DNA of 64,000 nt, taken from assembly GCF_032878955.1 (NCBI RefSeq), contig NZ_CP043839.1:5022001-5086000 (forward strand). Direction: 5' to 3'. The notes beneath the pieces were generated by a model that had not been told where the DNA came from, ran no database searches, and saw nothing but the letters and a program-made list of their open reading frames with translations. Below are positions 24,836-33,958 of the stretch, in pieces (the first letter of the stretch is position 1; the number at the start of each line of letters is the position of its first letter). The position numbers and the translations under genes are program-made. This stretch comes from Butyricimonas paravirosa. GTDB lineage: Bacteria > Bacteroidota > Bacteroidia > Bacteroidales > Marinifilaceae.

Positions 24836-25468
24836 ATGAGAAGAACGGTGTGGTATTACACGATAGCGTGCGTGTTGTTGATATTGGTTGGGGCTTGTAA
24901 GGAAAACGAAAAGAGTAAAAAGCCTTTTGTTTATTTTAAAAATTACCAGAGAACTTTTAATGATTTAAATGACAGGCATCTGTCATCCGCCAAGCGATTG
25001 GGTATTACTCCATTGAAATCGTCGGAGGATTTGAGTCAGGCAGATCGGAATTTAAAAGAGATTAAATCCTGCAAATTGTTTCAGGTGGATAAATTAACAC
25101 ATTCGGAACCTTATCTTGTACCGGAGGCCTGTGATTTATTGGCTGATATTGCCCGGAATTTTAAAGACTCCCTGTATCAGAAAGGCCTGCCTTCCCATAG
25201 TATTATCGTGACAAGTGTGTTACGAACGGGGTCCAGCGTGAAGAAATTGCGGAAGAGTAATGGAAATGCCAGTGCCAATTCCGCTCACGTGTACGGGACT
25301 ACTTTTGACGTGGCATATACGCGTTTCAAAAAAGACGGGCGTAAAGACGCCCCGGAGGAAAAGTTGAAAAGTGTGTTAGCCGACGTGTTGCAGGATTTGC
25401 GTTTGCAAAAGAAATGTTACGTTCGTTACGAGTTTAAGCAAGGTTGTTTTCATATTACAGCGAGATAA
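24836..25468 (+). CDS. Lipoprotein with an M15-type carboxypeptidase-like fold
   Basis: A 210-residue predicted lipoprotein (lipobox LVGAC, Cys21). The second half has SAHVYGTTFDVAYTRF and a terminal GCFHITAR, which together match the SxHxxGxxxD and distal His zinc ligands of VanY/DacA-like M15 peptidases. TSVLRTGSSVKKLRKSN is the usual strand before them. It probably trims cell-wall peptides in the periplasm. It resembles the Bacteroidales DUF5715 group. It starts 5 bases after the transporter's stop, so the two are likely co-transcribed, though no functional link is obvious. Confidence 0.75.
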   Translation: MRRTVWYYTIACVLLILVGACKENEKSKKPFVYFKNYQRTFNDLNDRHLSSAKRLGITPLKSSEDLSQADRNLKEIKSCKLFQVDKLTHSEPYLVPEACDLLADIARNFKDSLYQKGLPSHSIIVTSVLRTGSSVKKLRKSNGNASANSAHVYGTTFDVAYTRFKKDGRKDAPEEKLKSVLADVLQDLRLQKKCYVRYEFKQGCFHITAR

Positions 25469-25552
25469 CATAATCGTAAGATTGTTTATACTTTATTCTG
25501 TATCACGTTATTCTTTATTTTTTTATTTTTGCGGCGATAAAGAAAAACGTGT

Positions 25553-26704
25553 ATGAAGAAGAGTCTTATTGCTTTAGCTTTTGGTACGCTTGGTCTTGGA
25601 ATAGCCGAGTTTGTGATGATGGGAATATTGCCTGATGTGGCTCGAGACTTAGGAATCAGTATCGCTACAGCCGGTCATTTGATTTCGGCCTATGCTTTGG
25701 GAGTTTGTGTCGGGGCTCCCATGTTGATCTTGGCACGCAGGTATCAGTTAAAGTATATCTTGATGTTTTTGGTGGGAGTAATGATGCTGGGAAATGTTTG
25801 TGCGGCTTTATCTCCTAATTACTGGGTGATGCTTGTGGCCCGTTTCATTTCGGGATTACCGCACGGGGCTTATTTCGGGGTGGCATCTATTGTCGCCGAG
25901 AAGTTAGCGGATAAGGGGAGAGGGTCAGAGGCGGTATCTATCATGATTGCGGGAATGACGATCGCTAATTTGTTCGGGGTTCCGCTGGGGACGGCTTTAA
26001 GTGCCTCGATTTCCTGGCGTTTGACCTTCTTGCTCGTTGGATGTTGGGGCGTTATTATTCTTTATTATATGTGGCGTTGGGTGCCACGGGTAGAAAATTT
26101 GCCGGATACCGGTTTGAGGGGGCAGTTCCGTTTTTTGAAATCTCCGGCACCTTGGTTGATTCTGGGGGCAACGTTGTTGGGTAATGGGGGAACCTTTGCT
26201 TGGTATAGCTACGTGACACCCTTACTAACGAATGTTGCCGGATTCCCGGCTCGTATGATCACGTTTCTTATGGTGCTTGCCGGTTTTGGAATGGTGGTGG
26301 GAAATCTGGCTGGGGGACGTTTGTCCGATCGGTTTTCCCCGGGACGAGTGGCTGCTTTTGCACAAGGAATGATCTGTGTTGCATTGCTTTTTATTTTTTT
26401 CTTCGCTCATATATCTTGGTTGGCAGTGGGGTTGATGTGTTTGTGTACAGCCGGTCTGTTTGCAGTTTCGAGCCCACAGCAGGTGTTGCTAATTCGTTAT
26501 TCAAAAGGAGGGGAGATGTTAGGTGCGGCTAGTGTACAGGTGGCATTTAACTTGGGAAATGCGATCGGTGCTTATGTTGGGGGATTACCTTTGCAAGCTG
26601 GAATGAGTTACTCTTACCCGGCACTAGTGGGTGCGCCTTTTGCATTTGTCGGGTGTCTTTTGTTGGTAACTTTTTTCCGAAAATATGAACGTCGTACGAT
26701 TTGA
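25553..26704 (+). CDS. MFS transporter (AraJ/sugar-efflux type)
   Basis: A 383-residue permease with about twelve hydrophobic helices. The start MKKSLIALAFGTLGLGIAEF and EFVMMGILPDVARDLGIS match AraJ-like exporters. The conserved loop between helices 2 and 3 is RRYQLKYIL, and helix 4/5 has RFISGLPHGAYFGVASIVAE. Proton-driven export of a sugar, drug or metabolite is expected; the substrate is unknown. A TATTTTTG box at 25524-25531 could be its -7 element. Confidence 0.9.
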   Translation: MKKSLIALAFGTLGLGIAEFVMMGILPDVARDLGISIATAGHLISAYALGVCVGAPMLILARRYQLKYILMFLVGVMMLGNVCAALSPNYWVMLVARFISGLPHGAYFGVASIVAEKLADKGRGSEAVSIMIAGMTIANLFGVPLGTALSASISWRLTFLLVGCWGVIILYYMWRWVPRVENLPDTGLRGQFRFLKSPAPWLILGATLLGNGGTFAWYSYVTPLLTNVAGFPARMITFLMVLAGFGMVVGNLAGGRLSDRFSPGRVAAFAQGMICVALLFIFFFAHISWLAVGLMCLCTAGLFAVSSPQQVLLIRYSKGGEMLGAASVQVAFNLGNAIGAYVGGLPLQAGMSYSYPALVGAPFAFVGCLLLVTFFRKYERRTI

Positions 26705-26819
26705 TCTGATATAGTCCGGTAATAGGCTCAATCTGGCTTGTACTACAATCTCTCCGGTGTCTCGTTGATGTCCGGATTGTATCTGAAGGTAAAGTTTGGG
26801 AAAAGTTAACCTTCTGCGT

Positions 26820-26841
26820 CGGTAACTTATCGGTAACTTAT
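26820..26841. repeat. Two tandem 11-base units before the CGGC gene
   Basis: CGGTAACTTAT occurs twice in direct succession. The block lies 136 bases upstream of the CGGC gene start, in a 272-base gap without other genes. A TATCTTTG box at 26943-26950 is the likely -7 element of the CGGC gene. Confidence 0.6.
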
Positions 26842-26976
26842 CGAAGAGTTATGGGTGAGATATAGGTGAAACACATAAGAGACAGCAGAGTATGTATTGT
26901 TAAATTCTGGTGAATTTTATCGTGAACTTGGATTGTTTCAAGTATCTTTGTGGTGTAATATCAAGATTGTAAAGTT

Positions 26977-27306
26977 ATGAAAGTCGGTATTATTCGTTGT
27001 CAGCAAACGGAAGACCTCTGTCCGGGAACAACCTGTATTAAATGTGCATCAAGTGGTAAATTGGCCTTTGAAAACGTGGGGCCATCCGATATTGTGGGTA
27101 TTATTTCCTGCGGTGGATGTCCCGGTAAAAGAGCTATTCCCCGGGCTAAGATGTTGGTTGATCGGGGAGCAGAAGTGATTGCCTTGGCGTCTTGCATTTT
27201 TAAGGGAACGCCGATAGGTTTCCCATGTCCCCATGCAGAACAGATGAAAAAAGCAATTGTCAATAAAGTCGGGGAGAATATACAGGTACTTGATTACACG
27301 CATTAA
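26977..27306 (+). CDS. CGGC-domain protein
   Basis: A 109-residue small protein named for the central CGGC in IIGIISCGGCPGKRAIPRA-type sequence. It carries eight or more cysteines: IIRCQQTEDLCPGTTCIKC near the start, CGGCPG in the middle, and SCIFKGTPIGFPCPHAEQM later. The pattern suggests metal or redox-cofactor binding; no biochemical role is established for the family. It has its own -7 box (26943-26950) and stands alone before ychF. Confidence 0.85.
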   Translation: MKVGIIRCQQTEDLCPGTTCIKCASSGKLAFENVGPSDIVGIISCGGCPGKRAIPRAKMLVDRGAEVIALASCIFKGTPIGFPCPHAEQMKKAIVNKVGENIQVLDYTH

Positions 27307-27377
27307 TCTGTTGCTTATTGACTTGACGAATCGTGTTTTATGGATTATCCCGTGTCGGAATTATTAAAAAGAATCAT

Positions 27378-27385
27378 TATCTTTG
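27378..27385 (+). promoter_or_regulatory. Predicted -7 box for ychF
   Basis: TATCTTTG matches the Bacteroidota -7 consensus and lies 73 bases before the ychF start codon. A clear -33 element is not seen. Confidence 0.5.
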
Positions 27386-27458
27386 TCGGCCGAAAAAATG
27401 CATTCCACGAGTGTGGCGTGCTGGCAGGTTAGGTAATAATTAAAATGACAAAAATATA

Positions 27459-28559
27459 ATGGGTTTACAATGTGGAATAGTCGGTTTGCCAAACGTGGGG
27501 AAATCGACGTTATTTAATTGTTTGAGTAATGCGAAGGCGCAATCGGCAAATTTCCCTTTTTGCACGATCGAACCGAACGTGGGAGTGATTACCGTGCCGG
27601 ACGAGCGACTGAATAAATTGGTCGAGTTGGTACAGCCTCAAAATGTGGTACCTGCCGTGGTAGAGATCGTGGATATTGCTGGGTTAGTGAAAGGTGCGAG
27701 TAAAGGTGAAGGTTTAGGAAATAAATTTTTGTCTAATATCCGGGAAACGGATGCTATAATTCACGTGTTACGTTGTTTTGATGATAATAATATCGTACAC
27801 GTGGATGGTAATGTCGATCCGATCCGGGACAAGGAGACGATTGATACAGAGTTGCAGTTGAAAGACTTGGAAACGGTGGAAAGCCGTTTGGCAAAAGAGG
27901 AGAAGAAGGCACAGACCGGAGGGGATGCAAAGGCGAAACGTCTGGTCGAGGTGTTGCATTTATATAAAGATGCGTTGGTGCAGGGAAAATCCGCTCGTTC
28001 CGTGCAATTAAACGATTTACAGCAGGAGGCTGCGAAAGAGTTGATGTTGCTGACGAATAAACCTATTTTGTACGTTTGTAACGTGGATGAGGCTTCTGTT
28101 GTGACGGGAAATAAATACGTGGATGCCGTGCGGGAAGCCGTGAAGGACGAGGGGGCAGAAGTATTGGTGATCGGTGCTGCTATCGAGGCGGATATTGCCG
28201 AGTTGGATACGTACGAGGAGAAACAATTGTTTTTGCAGGATTTGGGACTGGAGGAAGCCGGGGTGAATAAATTAATTCGTACGGCTTACAAGTTGTTGAA
28301 TTTGCGTACTTATTTTACGGCAGGCCCGAAGGAGGTGAGGGCGTGGACTTTTAAGAACGGGATGAAAGCCCCGCAGACGGCTGGGATTATTCACACGGAT
28401 TTCGAAAAAGGGTTTATTCGTGCGGAAGTGATTAAATACGAGGATTTTATAGCCTTGGGATCCGAGGCAAAATGCAAGGAAGCCGGGAAGATGTCGGTGG
28501 AAGGAAAAGAGTACGTGGTGCAGGATGGGGATATGATGAACTTCCGTTTTAACGTGTAA
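27459..28559 (+). CDS. ychF: Redox-regulated ATPase YchF
   Basis: A 366-residue Obg-family P-loop protein that prefers ATP over GTP and binds ribosomes. The start MGLQCGIVGLPNVGKSTLFN holds the G1 motif, DIAGLVKGASKGEGLGNKFL is the switch II region, and NKPILYVCNVDE replaces the usual NKxD specificity motif, as in all YchF proteins. The C-terminal TGS domain (LRTYFTAGPKEVRAWTF to MMNFRFNV) is complete. The length is standard. Confidence 0.97.
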   Translation: MGLQCGIVGLPNVGKSTLFNCLSNAKAQSANFPFCTIEPNVGVITVPDERLNKLVELVQPQNVVPAVVEIVDIAGLVKGASKGEGLGNKFLSNIRETDAIIHVLRCFDDNNIVHVDGNVDPIRDKETIDTELQLKDLETVESRLAKEEKKAQTGGDAKAKRLVEVLHLYKDALVQGKSARSVQLNDLQQEAAKELMLLTNKPILYVCNVDEASVVTGNKYVDAVREAVKDEGAEVLVIGAAIEADIAELDTYEEKQLFLQDLGLEEAGVNKLIRTAYKLLNLRTYFTAGPKEVRAWTFKNGMKAPQTAGIIHTDFEKGFIRAEVIKYEDFIALGSEAKCKEAGKMSVEGKEYVVQDGDMMNFRFNV

Positions 28560-28587
28560 TGAGGGCATAGTTTTATCCTGGATAAAG

Positions 28588-29886
28588 ATGATATTAAAAA
28601 AACTTTTTGGATTTGATCCCAGCGTGATGAAGGTAAAGACAGAGATCATGGCTGGGGTCACTACTTTTTTAACGATGTCGTATATTCTTGCCGTGAATCC
28701 GGATATTCTTTCGGCGGCATCGATGGACCGGGGAGCCGTGTTCACGGCTACAGCTTTGGCAGCATCTTTTGCCACGTTGGTAATGGCTATTTTGGCGAAA
28801 TTACCTTTTGCCCTGGCTCCGGGTATGGGGTTGAACGCTTTTTTTGCCTTTACGTTAGTGCAGGGCATGGGATATTCCTGGGAGAGTGCCTTGGCTGCCG
28901 TTTTTATCGAGGGGCTAGTGTTTATCCTGTTGACGGTGTTTAATATACGGGAGTTGATCGTGAATGCTATTCCCGAAACGTTGAGACATGCCATATCCGT
29001 TGGAATTGGTTTGTTTATTGCTTTTTTAGGATTACAAAAGGCCGGGTTGATCGTGGCTAATCCTGCAACATTTGTTTCTTTAGGCGAGTTTACTCCATCG
29101 ACGTTGTTGGCCGTGGGAGGAATTATTATCGGGGGAGTGTTGGTTGCTCGGAAAGTGAAGGGGGCTCTTTTCTACGCGATCGTGGCAGTCACGTTATTAA
29201 GTATTCCTTTGGGAATTACCCGGATACCGGAAGGCTTTTCTTTAGTATCGATGCCTCATTCTCTGGAGCCGGTCTTTTTCAAGCTGGATTTTCATTCTTT
29301 GTTGTCCCCGAATATGTTGATTGCGATTTTCTCGCTCGTGTTCATGGATATTTTTGATACTTTAGGAACATTAGTCGGTACGGCAAATAAAGTGGGAATG
29401 GTGAAACCTGATGGGAGTATCCCGAAGTTGAAACCTGCGATGATGGCGGATGCCGTGGGAACAACGGTCGGGGCTTTGCTCGGAACGTCAACCACCACGA
29501 CTTACGCTGAGAGTACTGCCGGTATTGCCGAAGGTGGGCGTTCCGGTTTGACAGCTGCTGTTGTTAGCGGATTGTTCATTGTCGCTCTGTTTTTTGCCCC
29601 GTTCTTTTTGTTGGTTCCGGGTATCGCTACGGCAGGGGTATTGGTGATCGTGGGGAGTTTTATGTTTGATGCGGTGAAGAAAATTCGTTTTGATGATATG
29701 ACCGAGGCTTTTCCTGCTTTCGTGACTATTATCATGATGCCGTTGACTTATTCGATTGCGGAGGGTATTGTGTTGGGGCTGTTGACTTACGTGTTGCTTA
29801 AATTGTTTGCGGGTAAATATCGAGAGTTAAATCTCACGATGTATATACTCTCGATATTGTGTATTTTGAAATACGTGTTTGTTTAG
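28588..29886 (+). CDS. NCS2-family purine permease (AzgA-like)
   Basis: A 432-residue inner-membrane symporter. The start with FGFDPSVMKVKTEIMAGVTT, then FLTMSYILAVNPDILS and ALAPGMGLNAFFAFTL, match the AzgA subgroup that imports guanine, hypoxanthine or adenine with protons. The later MMADAVGTTVGALLGTSTTT and YAESTAGIAEGGRSGLTA segments are the substrate-site half-helices. It starts 29 bases after ychF and may share its transcript. Its 3' end is one base from the convergent rluD gene. Confidence 0.93.
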   Translation: MILKKLFGFDPSVMKVKTEIMAGVTTFLTMSYILAVNPDILSAASMDRGAVFTATALAASFATLVMAILAKLPFALAPGMGLNAFFAFTLVQGMGYSWESALAAVFIEGLVFILLTVFNIRELIVNAIPETLRHAISVGIGLFIAFLGLQKAGLIVANPATFVSLGEFTPSTLLAVGGIIIGGVLVARKVKGALFYAIVAVTLLSIPLGITRIPEGFSLVSMPHSLEPVFFKLDFHSLLSPNMLIAIFSLVFMDIFDTLGTLVGTANKVGMVKPDGSIPKLKPAMMADAVGTTVGALLGTSTTTTYAESTAGIAEGGRSGLTAAVVSGLFIVALFFAPFFLLVPGIATAGVLVIVGSFMFDAVKKIRFDDMTEAFPAFVTIIMMPLTYSIAEGIVLGLLTYVLLKLFAGKYRELNLTMYILSILCILKYVFV

Positions 29887-29887
29887 G

Positions 29888-30964
29888 TTATTCGATATCT
29901 TCCAGTTCCCGGTTTGCCACGTAGCCCCGCCATTTTTCAATGAGCTGTTGAATGTCCTGTGGTATTTCGGAATTGAAGTCCATCCATTCGCCTGTTCCCG
30001 GGTGTTCAAAACCAAGGGTTTTGGCATGTAATGCTTGTCGGGGACAGAGGGCGAAACAATTTTGCACGAATTGTTTATATTTCGTGAAAGTGGTCCCTTT
30101 CAGTATTTCATTACCACCATATTCCGGATCATTGAATAGCGGATGTCTGATTGATTTGAAATGAGCCCGGATTTGGTGGGTACGTCCGGTTTCCAGCACG
30201 CATTCCACGACATTCACGTAGCCCAAGCGTTCCAGCACGTGATAGTGAGTCACGGCATGTTTGCCGTAGTCGCTACCTTCCGGGAATACCCCCATGATTT
30301 TCCGGTTAGAGATACTCCTTCCGATGTTACCGATAATCGTTCCGTTGTCATTTTCCAAGTTCCCCCAGCATACGGCCACGTATTTCCGACTGGAGGTTTT
30401 ATGAAAAAATTGGGAAGACAATTTGGTTTTAGCTTCTTCCGTTTTGGCAATGACCAATAGACCGGAAGTGTCCTTGTCTATCCGGTGAACCAACCCAGGG
30501 CGGGGATCGTTTTCTTTGAATAACGGATTCCCTTTCAAGTGCCATGCCAAAGCGTTCACGAGAGTCCCCGTGTAATGCCCGTAGGAAGGATGTACCACCA
30601 TGCCCGGTTCTTTGTTAATGACTAGCAGGTAGTCGTCCTCGTACACGATGTTTAGAGGAATATCTTCCGGTATGACCCGTATTTCCCGTTTCGGGTGGGG
30701 GAGCATTAAGGTGACGATGTCTTTGGGTTTTACCCGGTAATTGGATTTTACCGGTTTGTTATTGACCTGTACACATTGGGCCTCTGCAGCTTCCTGTATT
30801 TTTGTACGGGATACGTTGGGTAACCGATCGACCAGAAACCGATCAATGCGCAGTAAATTTTGGCCGGGATCAACTTCCAGACGGAAATGTTCATACATTT
30901 CTTGCTCTTGTTCCGGTTCGTCCTCGCCCAGTTCTTCTAAATCTTCTACTTCTTCTTCTATCAT
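29888..30964 (-). CDS. rluD: Ribosomal large-subunit pseudouridine synthase, RluD type
   Basis: A 358-residue enzyme that isomerises uridine in 23S rRNA. An N-terminal acidic run precedes an S4 RNA-binding domain (RIDRFLVDRLPNVSRTKIQE). The catalytic motif PGLVHRIDKDTSGLLVIAKT holds the nucleophilic Asp. HQIRAHFKSIRHPLFND is the RluA-family C-terminal motif. It overlaps the PASTA gene by four bases (ATGA), a sign of translational coupling. The target positions (1911/1915/1917 in RluD) are inferred from family resemblance. Confidence 0.93.
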   Translation of the reverse strand: MIEEEVEDLEELGEDEPEQEQEMYEHFRLEVDPGQNLLRIDRFLVDRLPNVSRTKIQEAAEAQCVQVNNKPVKSNYRVKPKDIVTLMLPHPKREIRVIPEDIPLNIVYEDDYLLVINKEPGMVVHPSYGHYTGTLVNALAWHLKGNPLFKENDPRPGLVHRIDKDTSGLLVIAKTEEAKTKLSSQFFHKTSSRKYVAVCWGNLENDNGTIIGNIGRSISNRKIMGVFPEGSDYGKHAVTHYHVLERLGYVNVVECVLETGRTHQIRAHFKSIRHPLFNDPEYGGNEILKGTTFTKYKQFVQNCFALCPRQALHAKTLGFEHPGTGEWMDFNSEIPQDIQQLIEKWRGYVANRELEDIE

Positions 30965-31785
30965 GGTTGTAGCTCCTCAATGGACAGGGAGTCCAGTGCC
31001 ATTATTTTTTCTTTATCTTTCGTGAGGTAGAGCGTGATGTCTCCCCCCATCTTCATCGTCATGTTCTCTTCGAATTCAGGCTCTTGCTGGTATATAATTG
31101 CCGTGGATTGGTCCGCCTCGGTTTTGACCGTGTTGTCGGGTTGGATTTCACCCACGTTTAAGAATGCCCGCAATAGCATGGCTTTTGCCTCTGCCAGTGT
31201 CTTCCCCACTAACGATGGGATGGCTACTTGGTCATTGGACGTATTCCCGTTCCCGAGTACAATATCCACCGTTTCTCCTTTTTGTATCAAACTATTGGGT
31301 TCGATGATGTTGCCCTCGTATTTGAAATCAAGTACTAGGTTTTTGAAGTTGGAAGGAACGTATTCGATTCTTCCAACGTTGAGTCCCAAGTTCTTCAATC
31401 GTTGCAAGGATTGACGGAAGGCCACGTTGCGAAGGTTCGGGAAAATGATTTTTTCCGGGGCATTGGCGTTGATGGTCAGTTGAATGGCCCGGTTGTTCTT
31501 CACGTGAGCATTCGGTGACGGGAATTGTTCTACGATAGTTCCCGGTTTGGCATTATTGTCATAGATAGAATCGATGACAAGGATTTGCAAATTCTTCTCT
31601 TTGGCGAAAGGTTCCGCCTCGTCGGGAGTGAGTCCCCGGAGTTCGGGAACAGTAATATAGTAACCATGATTCGTGTATTTCTCCAATCGATTCAACACGA
31701 TGTACCCGATCAGGAACAACACGATGCAGGCTACGGCTATGTTGATCAATAACACGATGATATGTCCTTTTTTAAAGAAACCCAT
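30961..31785 (-). CDS. PASTA-domain membrane-anchored protein
   Basis: A 274-residue protein with a short cytoplasmic start (MGFFKKGH), one membrane helix (IIVLLINIAVACIVLFLIGY), and three periplasmic PASTA domains: ITVPELRGLTPDEAEPF, KIIFPNLRNVAFRQSL and VAIPSLVGKTLAEAKAML. PASTA repeats bind peptidoglycan fragments or cell-wall proteins. There is no kinase or penicillin-binding domain. I choose the ATG at 31785 because it gives the usual anchor; the upstream 19 residues are unlike it. It is co-transcribed with rluD. Confidence 0.88.
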   Translation of the reverse strand: MGFFKKGHIIVLLINIAVACIVLFLIGYIVLNRLEKYTNHGYYITVPELRGLTPDEAEPFAKEKNLQILVIDSIYDNNAKPGTIVEQFPSPNAHVKNNRAIQLTINANAPEKIIFPNLRNVAFRQSLQRLKNLGLNVGRIEYVPSNFKNLVLDFKYEGNIIEPNSLIQKGETVDIVLGNGNTSNDQVAIPSLVGKTLAEAKAMLLRAFLNVGEIQPDNTVKTEADQSTAIIYQQEPEFEENMTMKMGGDITLYLTKDKEKIMALDSLSIEELQP

Positions 31786-31875
31786 AGAGTGTGTAACGTT
31801 TGTAAATTTATAAAACTTGCCGTGTTCATCACTACTGAACACGGGCAGTGCTGGTATTGAAATACCTTAACTTTG

Positions 31876-31924
31876 CAAAAATAGCAGAGATTTTTCAATT
31901 ATCACTACTATTTTACTATTTTTG
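31876..31924. promoter_or_regulatory. Divergent -7 boxes for the PASTA and LysM genes
   Basis: TATTTTTG reads leftward at 31883-31876, toward the PASTA-rluD unit. A second TATTTTTG reads rightward at 31917-31924, 25 bases before the LysM gene. Both fit the -7 consensus; -33 elements are unclear. Confidence 0.5.
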
Positions 31925-31948
31925 CTTTGAAAATAAGAAGTGATAAAG

Positions 31949-33727
31949 ATGGTAAGATTCATTTTAGTATTCCTGTTGCTGGGTTTGACGGGTTATGTCG
32001 GGGCGCAGGAAATCAAGATAGAGAAATCGACAGAGAAAATCGTGTATCAGGGAAAGTCCTATTATCTCCATACGGTGAAAGCCAAGGAAACGCTTTTTTC
32101 CATATGTAAGGCTTACGGTGTCTCCGTGGATGAAGTGAAAGCATTAAATGATAAGAGTGACAATGCTCTTTCGATTGGGGACGTGTTGAGAATTCCTGTG
32201 GTCGAACCCTTTAAATCTATTGATGATAAGTTTTATTATCACCGGATGAAACCGAAAGAGACGCTATATTCTCTTTCCCGGAAGTTTAATATCAAGATGA
32301 AACGAATTCTGAAAGATAATCCGGAGTACGACGTGAGCCGACCGATCGCGGAAGGTGCTGTCGTGAAATTGGCATTGAGGCAGATTGATCGGACTGTGTT
32401 GGAGGCTGAATTACGTTGGGAAAAACGTCAGGCGAAAGAGGTTCAACAAGCTCGGCGTGAAGAGATGGAAAAACATGAGGAAAGTCATCCGAATACTTTC
32501 CCGCCTGCCCGCGATTCATTGGAAGGAATGGTGCAGCAGGTTGTGGGTGATACCGTGTTTATTATTCCTGAAGTTGCTCATGAGCAACGCCACGTGAAAG
32601 TTGCTCTTATGTTGCCTTTGTACGTGAAGGAAAACAAGTTGCCCTTATCTGAGGAGGAAATTCCGGTGGACACGCTGGGTGTGAATATACGGAACGAGCG
32701 TTGGCGTTTATCTTCTCGCACGGAACCTTTCCTGCAATTTTATCAGGGGGTATTGATGGCCGTGGATAGTTTGAAACGGCAGGGATACACGATCGATTTG
32801 CATGTTTATGACACGGAACGTGATCCCAATACCGTGCAACGTTTGGTAGGGGAATTGAATTTGTTATCTCCGGATTTGATTATTGGTCCCGTGTACGCGA
32901 ACACGTATAAGGTGGTTGCCGAACAGCTAGGAAACCGGACGATTCCGATGATTTTTCCGCTTTCTTCACGGGGAGGAGATTTAGTCCGTTTCCCGAATTT
33001 CGTGCAGTTGAATACGTCTACGGTTTCTCTGGTAGAAGAGATGGCGGACTGGATTGTCGCGAACGGTACGCAAGCTCATCTGATAAATATCATTCCCGAT
33101 GGGGGAGTTCGCACCGGGGAAGAGAGTCGTTTGACAGATCTGGTACGGAGTCGCTTACAGGCGAACGGGATGGAAGATATGACGAATTGTCAATGGCGAC
33201 CTCAAATGCATTTGGATTCATTACGCAAGATTATGAGGCCGGGAATGGAAAATATGATCTTGTTTCCAACTATAAATGAAGCGGCGGCCAGTCGGACGTT
33301 GCCCGTGTTGTCTGCACTGGCAGATCAGTTCCGGATCACGGTAATTGGTTTCCCCGATTGGTTGAAATTTACTTCTATCGACGAGGAAGTGTTGTTTAAG
33401 TTGAACGTGAAGATGATGGCGAATAGTTACGTGGATTATCAAGGTGATGTGGCTAAAGAGTTTTCCGCGAAACACCGGGATTATTTTTATTCGGAGCCAA
33501 GTAATGTGGTGAACCGGGCGTTTGACATTGTTATGTGCTTTATCCCTTTGGTCGACATGGAACGTGGAAACACCTTGAACGTGTTGCGGGAAAAGGATAT
33601 AAGCGGGGCATTTACCCGTTTCCGGTTTCATCCGGTGAATGGATTTGGTGGTTTGGAGAATCGGGGGCTGTTCTTGATTAACTATGGTCGGAATTTCGAG
33701 ATTATCGTGAAACCGGTAGTCAAATAA
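31949..33727 (+). CDS. LysM protein fused to a type 1 periplasmic binding-protein fold
   Basis: A 592-residue exported protein (signal peptide ending GYVGAQ). Two LysM repeats follow (YLHTVKAKETLFSICKAYGV and YHRMKPKETLYSLSRKFNI), which bind peptidoglycan glycans. A basic helical linker (about 135-185) leads to a 350-residue region resembling amino-acid ABC-transporter binding proteins (LQFYQGVLMAVDSLKRQGY, LIIGPVYANTYKVVAEQL). The soluble binding fold tethered to the wall could sense or hold a ligand, since no ABC permease lies nearby. Start chosen at ATG 31949 rather than GTG 31940. Confidence 0.85.
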   Translation: MVRFILVFLLLGLTGYVGAQEIKIEKSTEKIVYQGKSYYLHTVKAKETLFSICKAYGVSVDEVKALNDKSDNALSIGDVLRIPVVEPFKSIDDKFYYHRMKPKETLYSLSRKFNIKMKRILKDNPEYDVSRPIAEGAVVKLALRQIDRTVLEAELRWEKRQAKEVQQARREEMEKHEESHPNTFPPARDSLEGMVQQVVGDTVFIIPEVAHEQRHVKVALMLPLYVKENKLPLSEEEIPVDTLGVNIRNERWRLSSRTEPFLQFYQGVLMAVDSLKRQGYTIDLHVYDTERDPNTVQRLVGELNLLSPDLIIGPVYANTYKVVAEQLGNRTIPMIFPLSSRGGDLVRFPNFVQLNTSTVSLVEEMADWIVANGTQAHLINIIPDGGVRTGEESRLTDLVRSRLQANGMEDMTNCQWRPQMHLDSLRKIMRPGMENMILFPTINEAAASRTLPVLSALADQFRITVIGFPDWLKFTSIDEEVLFKLNVKMMANSYVDYQGDVAKEFSAKHRDYFYSEPSNVVNRAFDIVMCFIPLVDMERGNTLNVLREKDISGAFTRFRFHPVNGFGGLENRGLFLINYGRNFEIIVKPVVK

Positions 33728-33958
33728 TTCAGATTTTTTCACGGTGATAGCATAAAAGAACGACAGTAACGATACGGTTTTATCCTGTGTAGCTTGAAAT
33801 AAATTAATTTTAGGGGCTTGCGGGTAACCTTTGGCCGGGTATTGTCGTTGTCCTGCATAATTAGTTGTTATTACATCTTGAATAGAATGAAAATCGGGGA
33901 GTACGGCATTTTTTTTGATATGATTAATAGGAATTGGAATTTACTAAATTAACCTGTT

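Noticed and set aside
28272..28994. A 240-codon minus-strand frame across ychF and the NCS2 permease
   Set aside because: It runs antisense through two well-supported genes and is a frame shadow.
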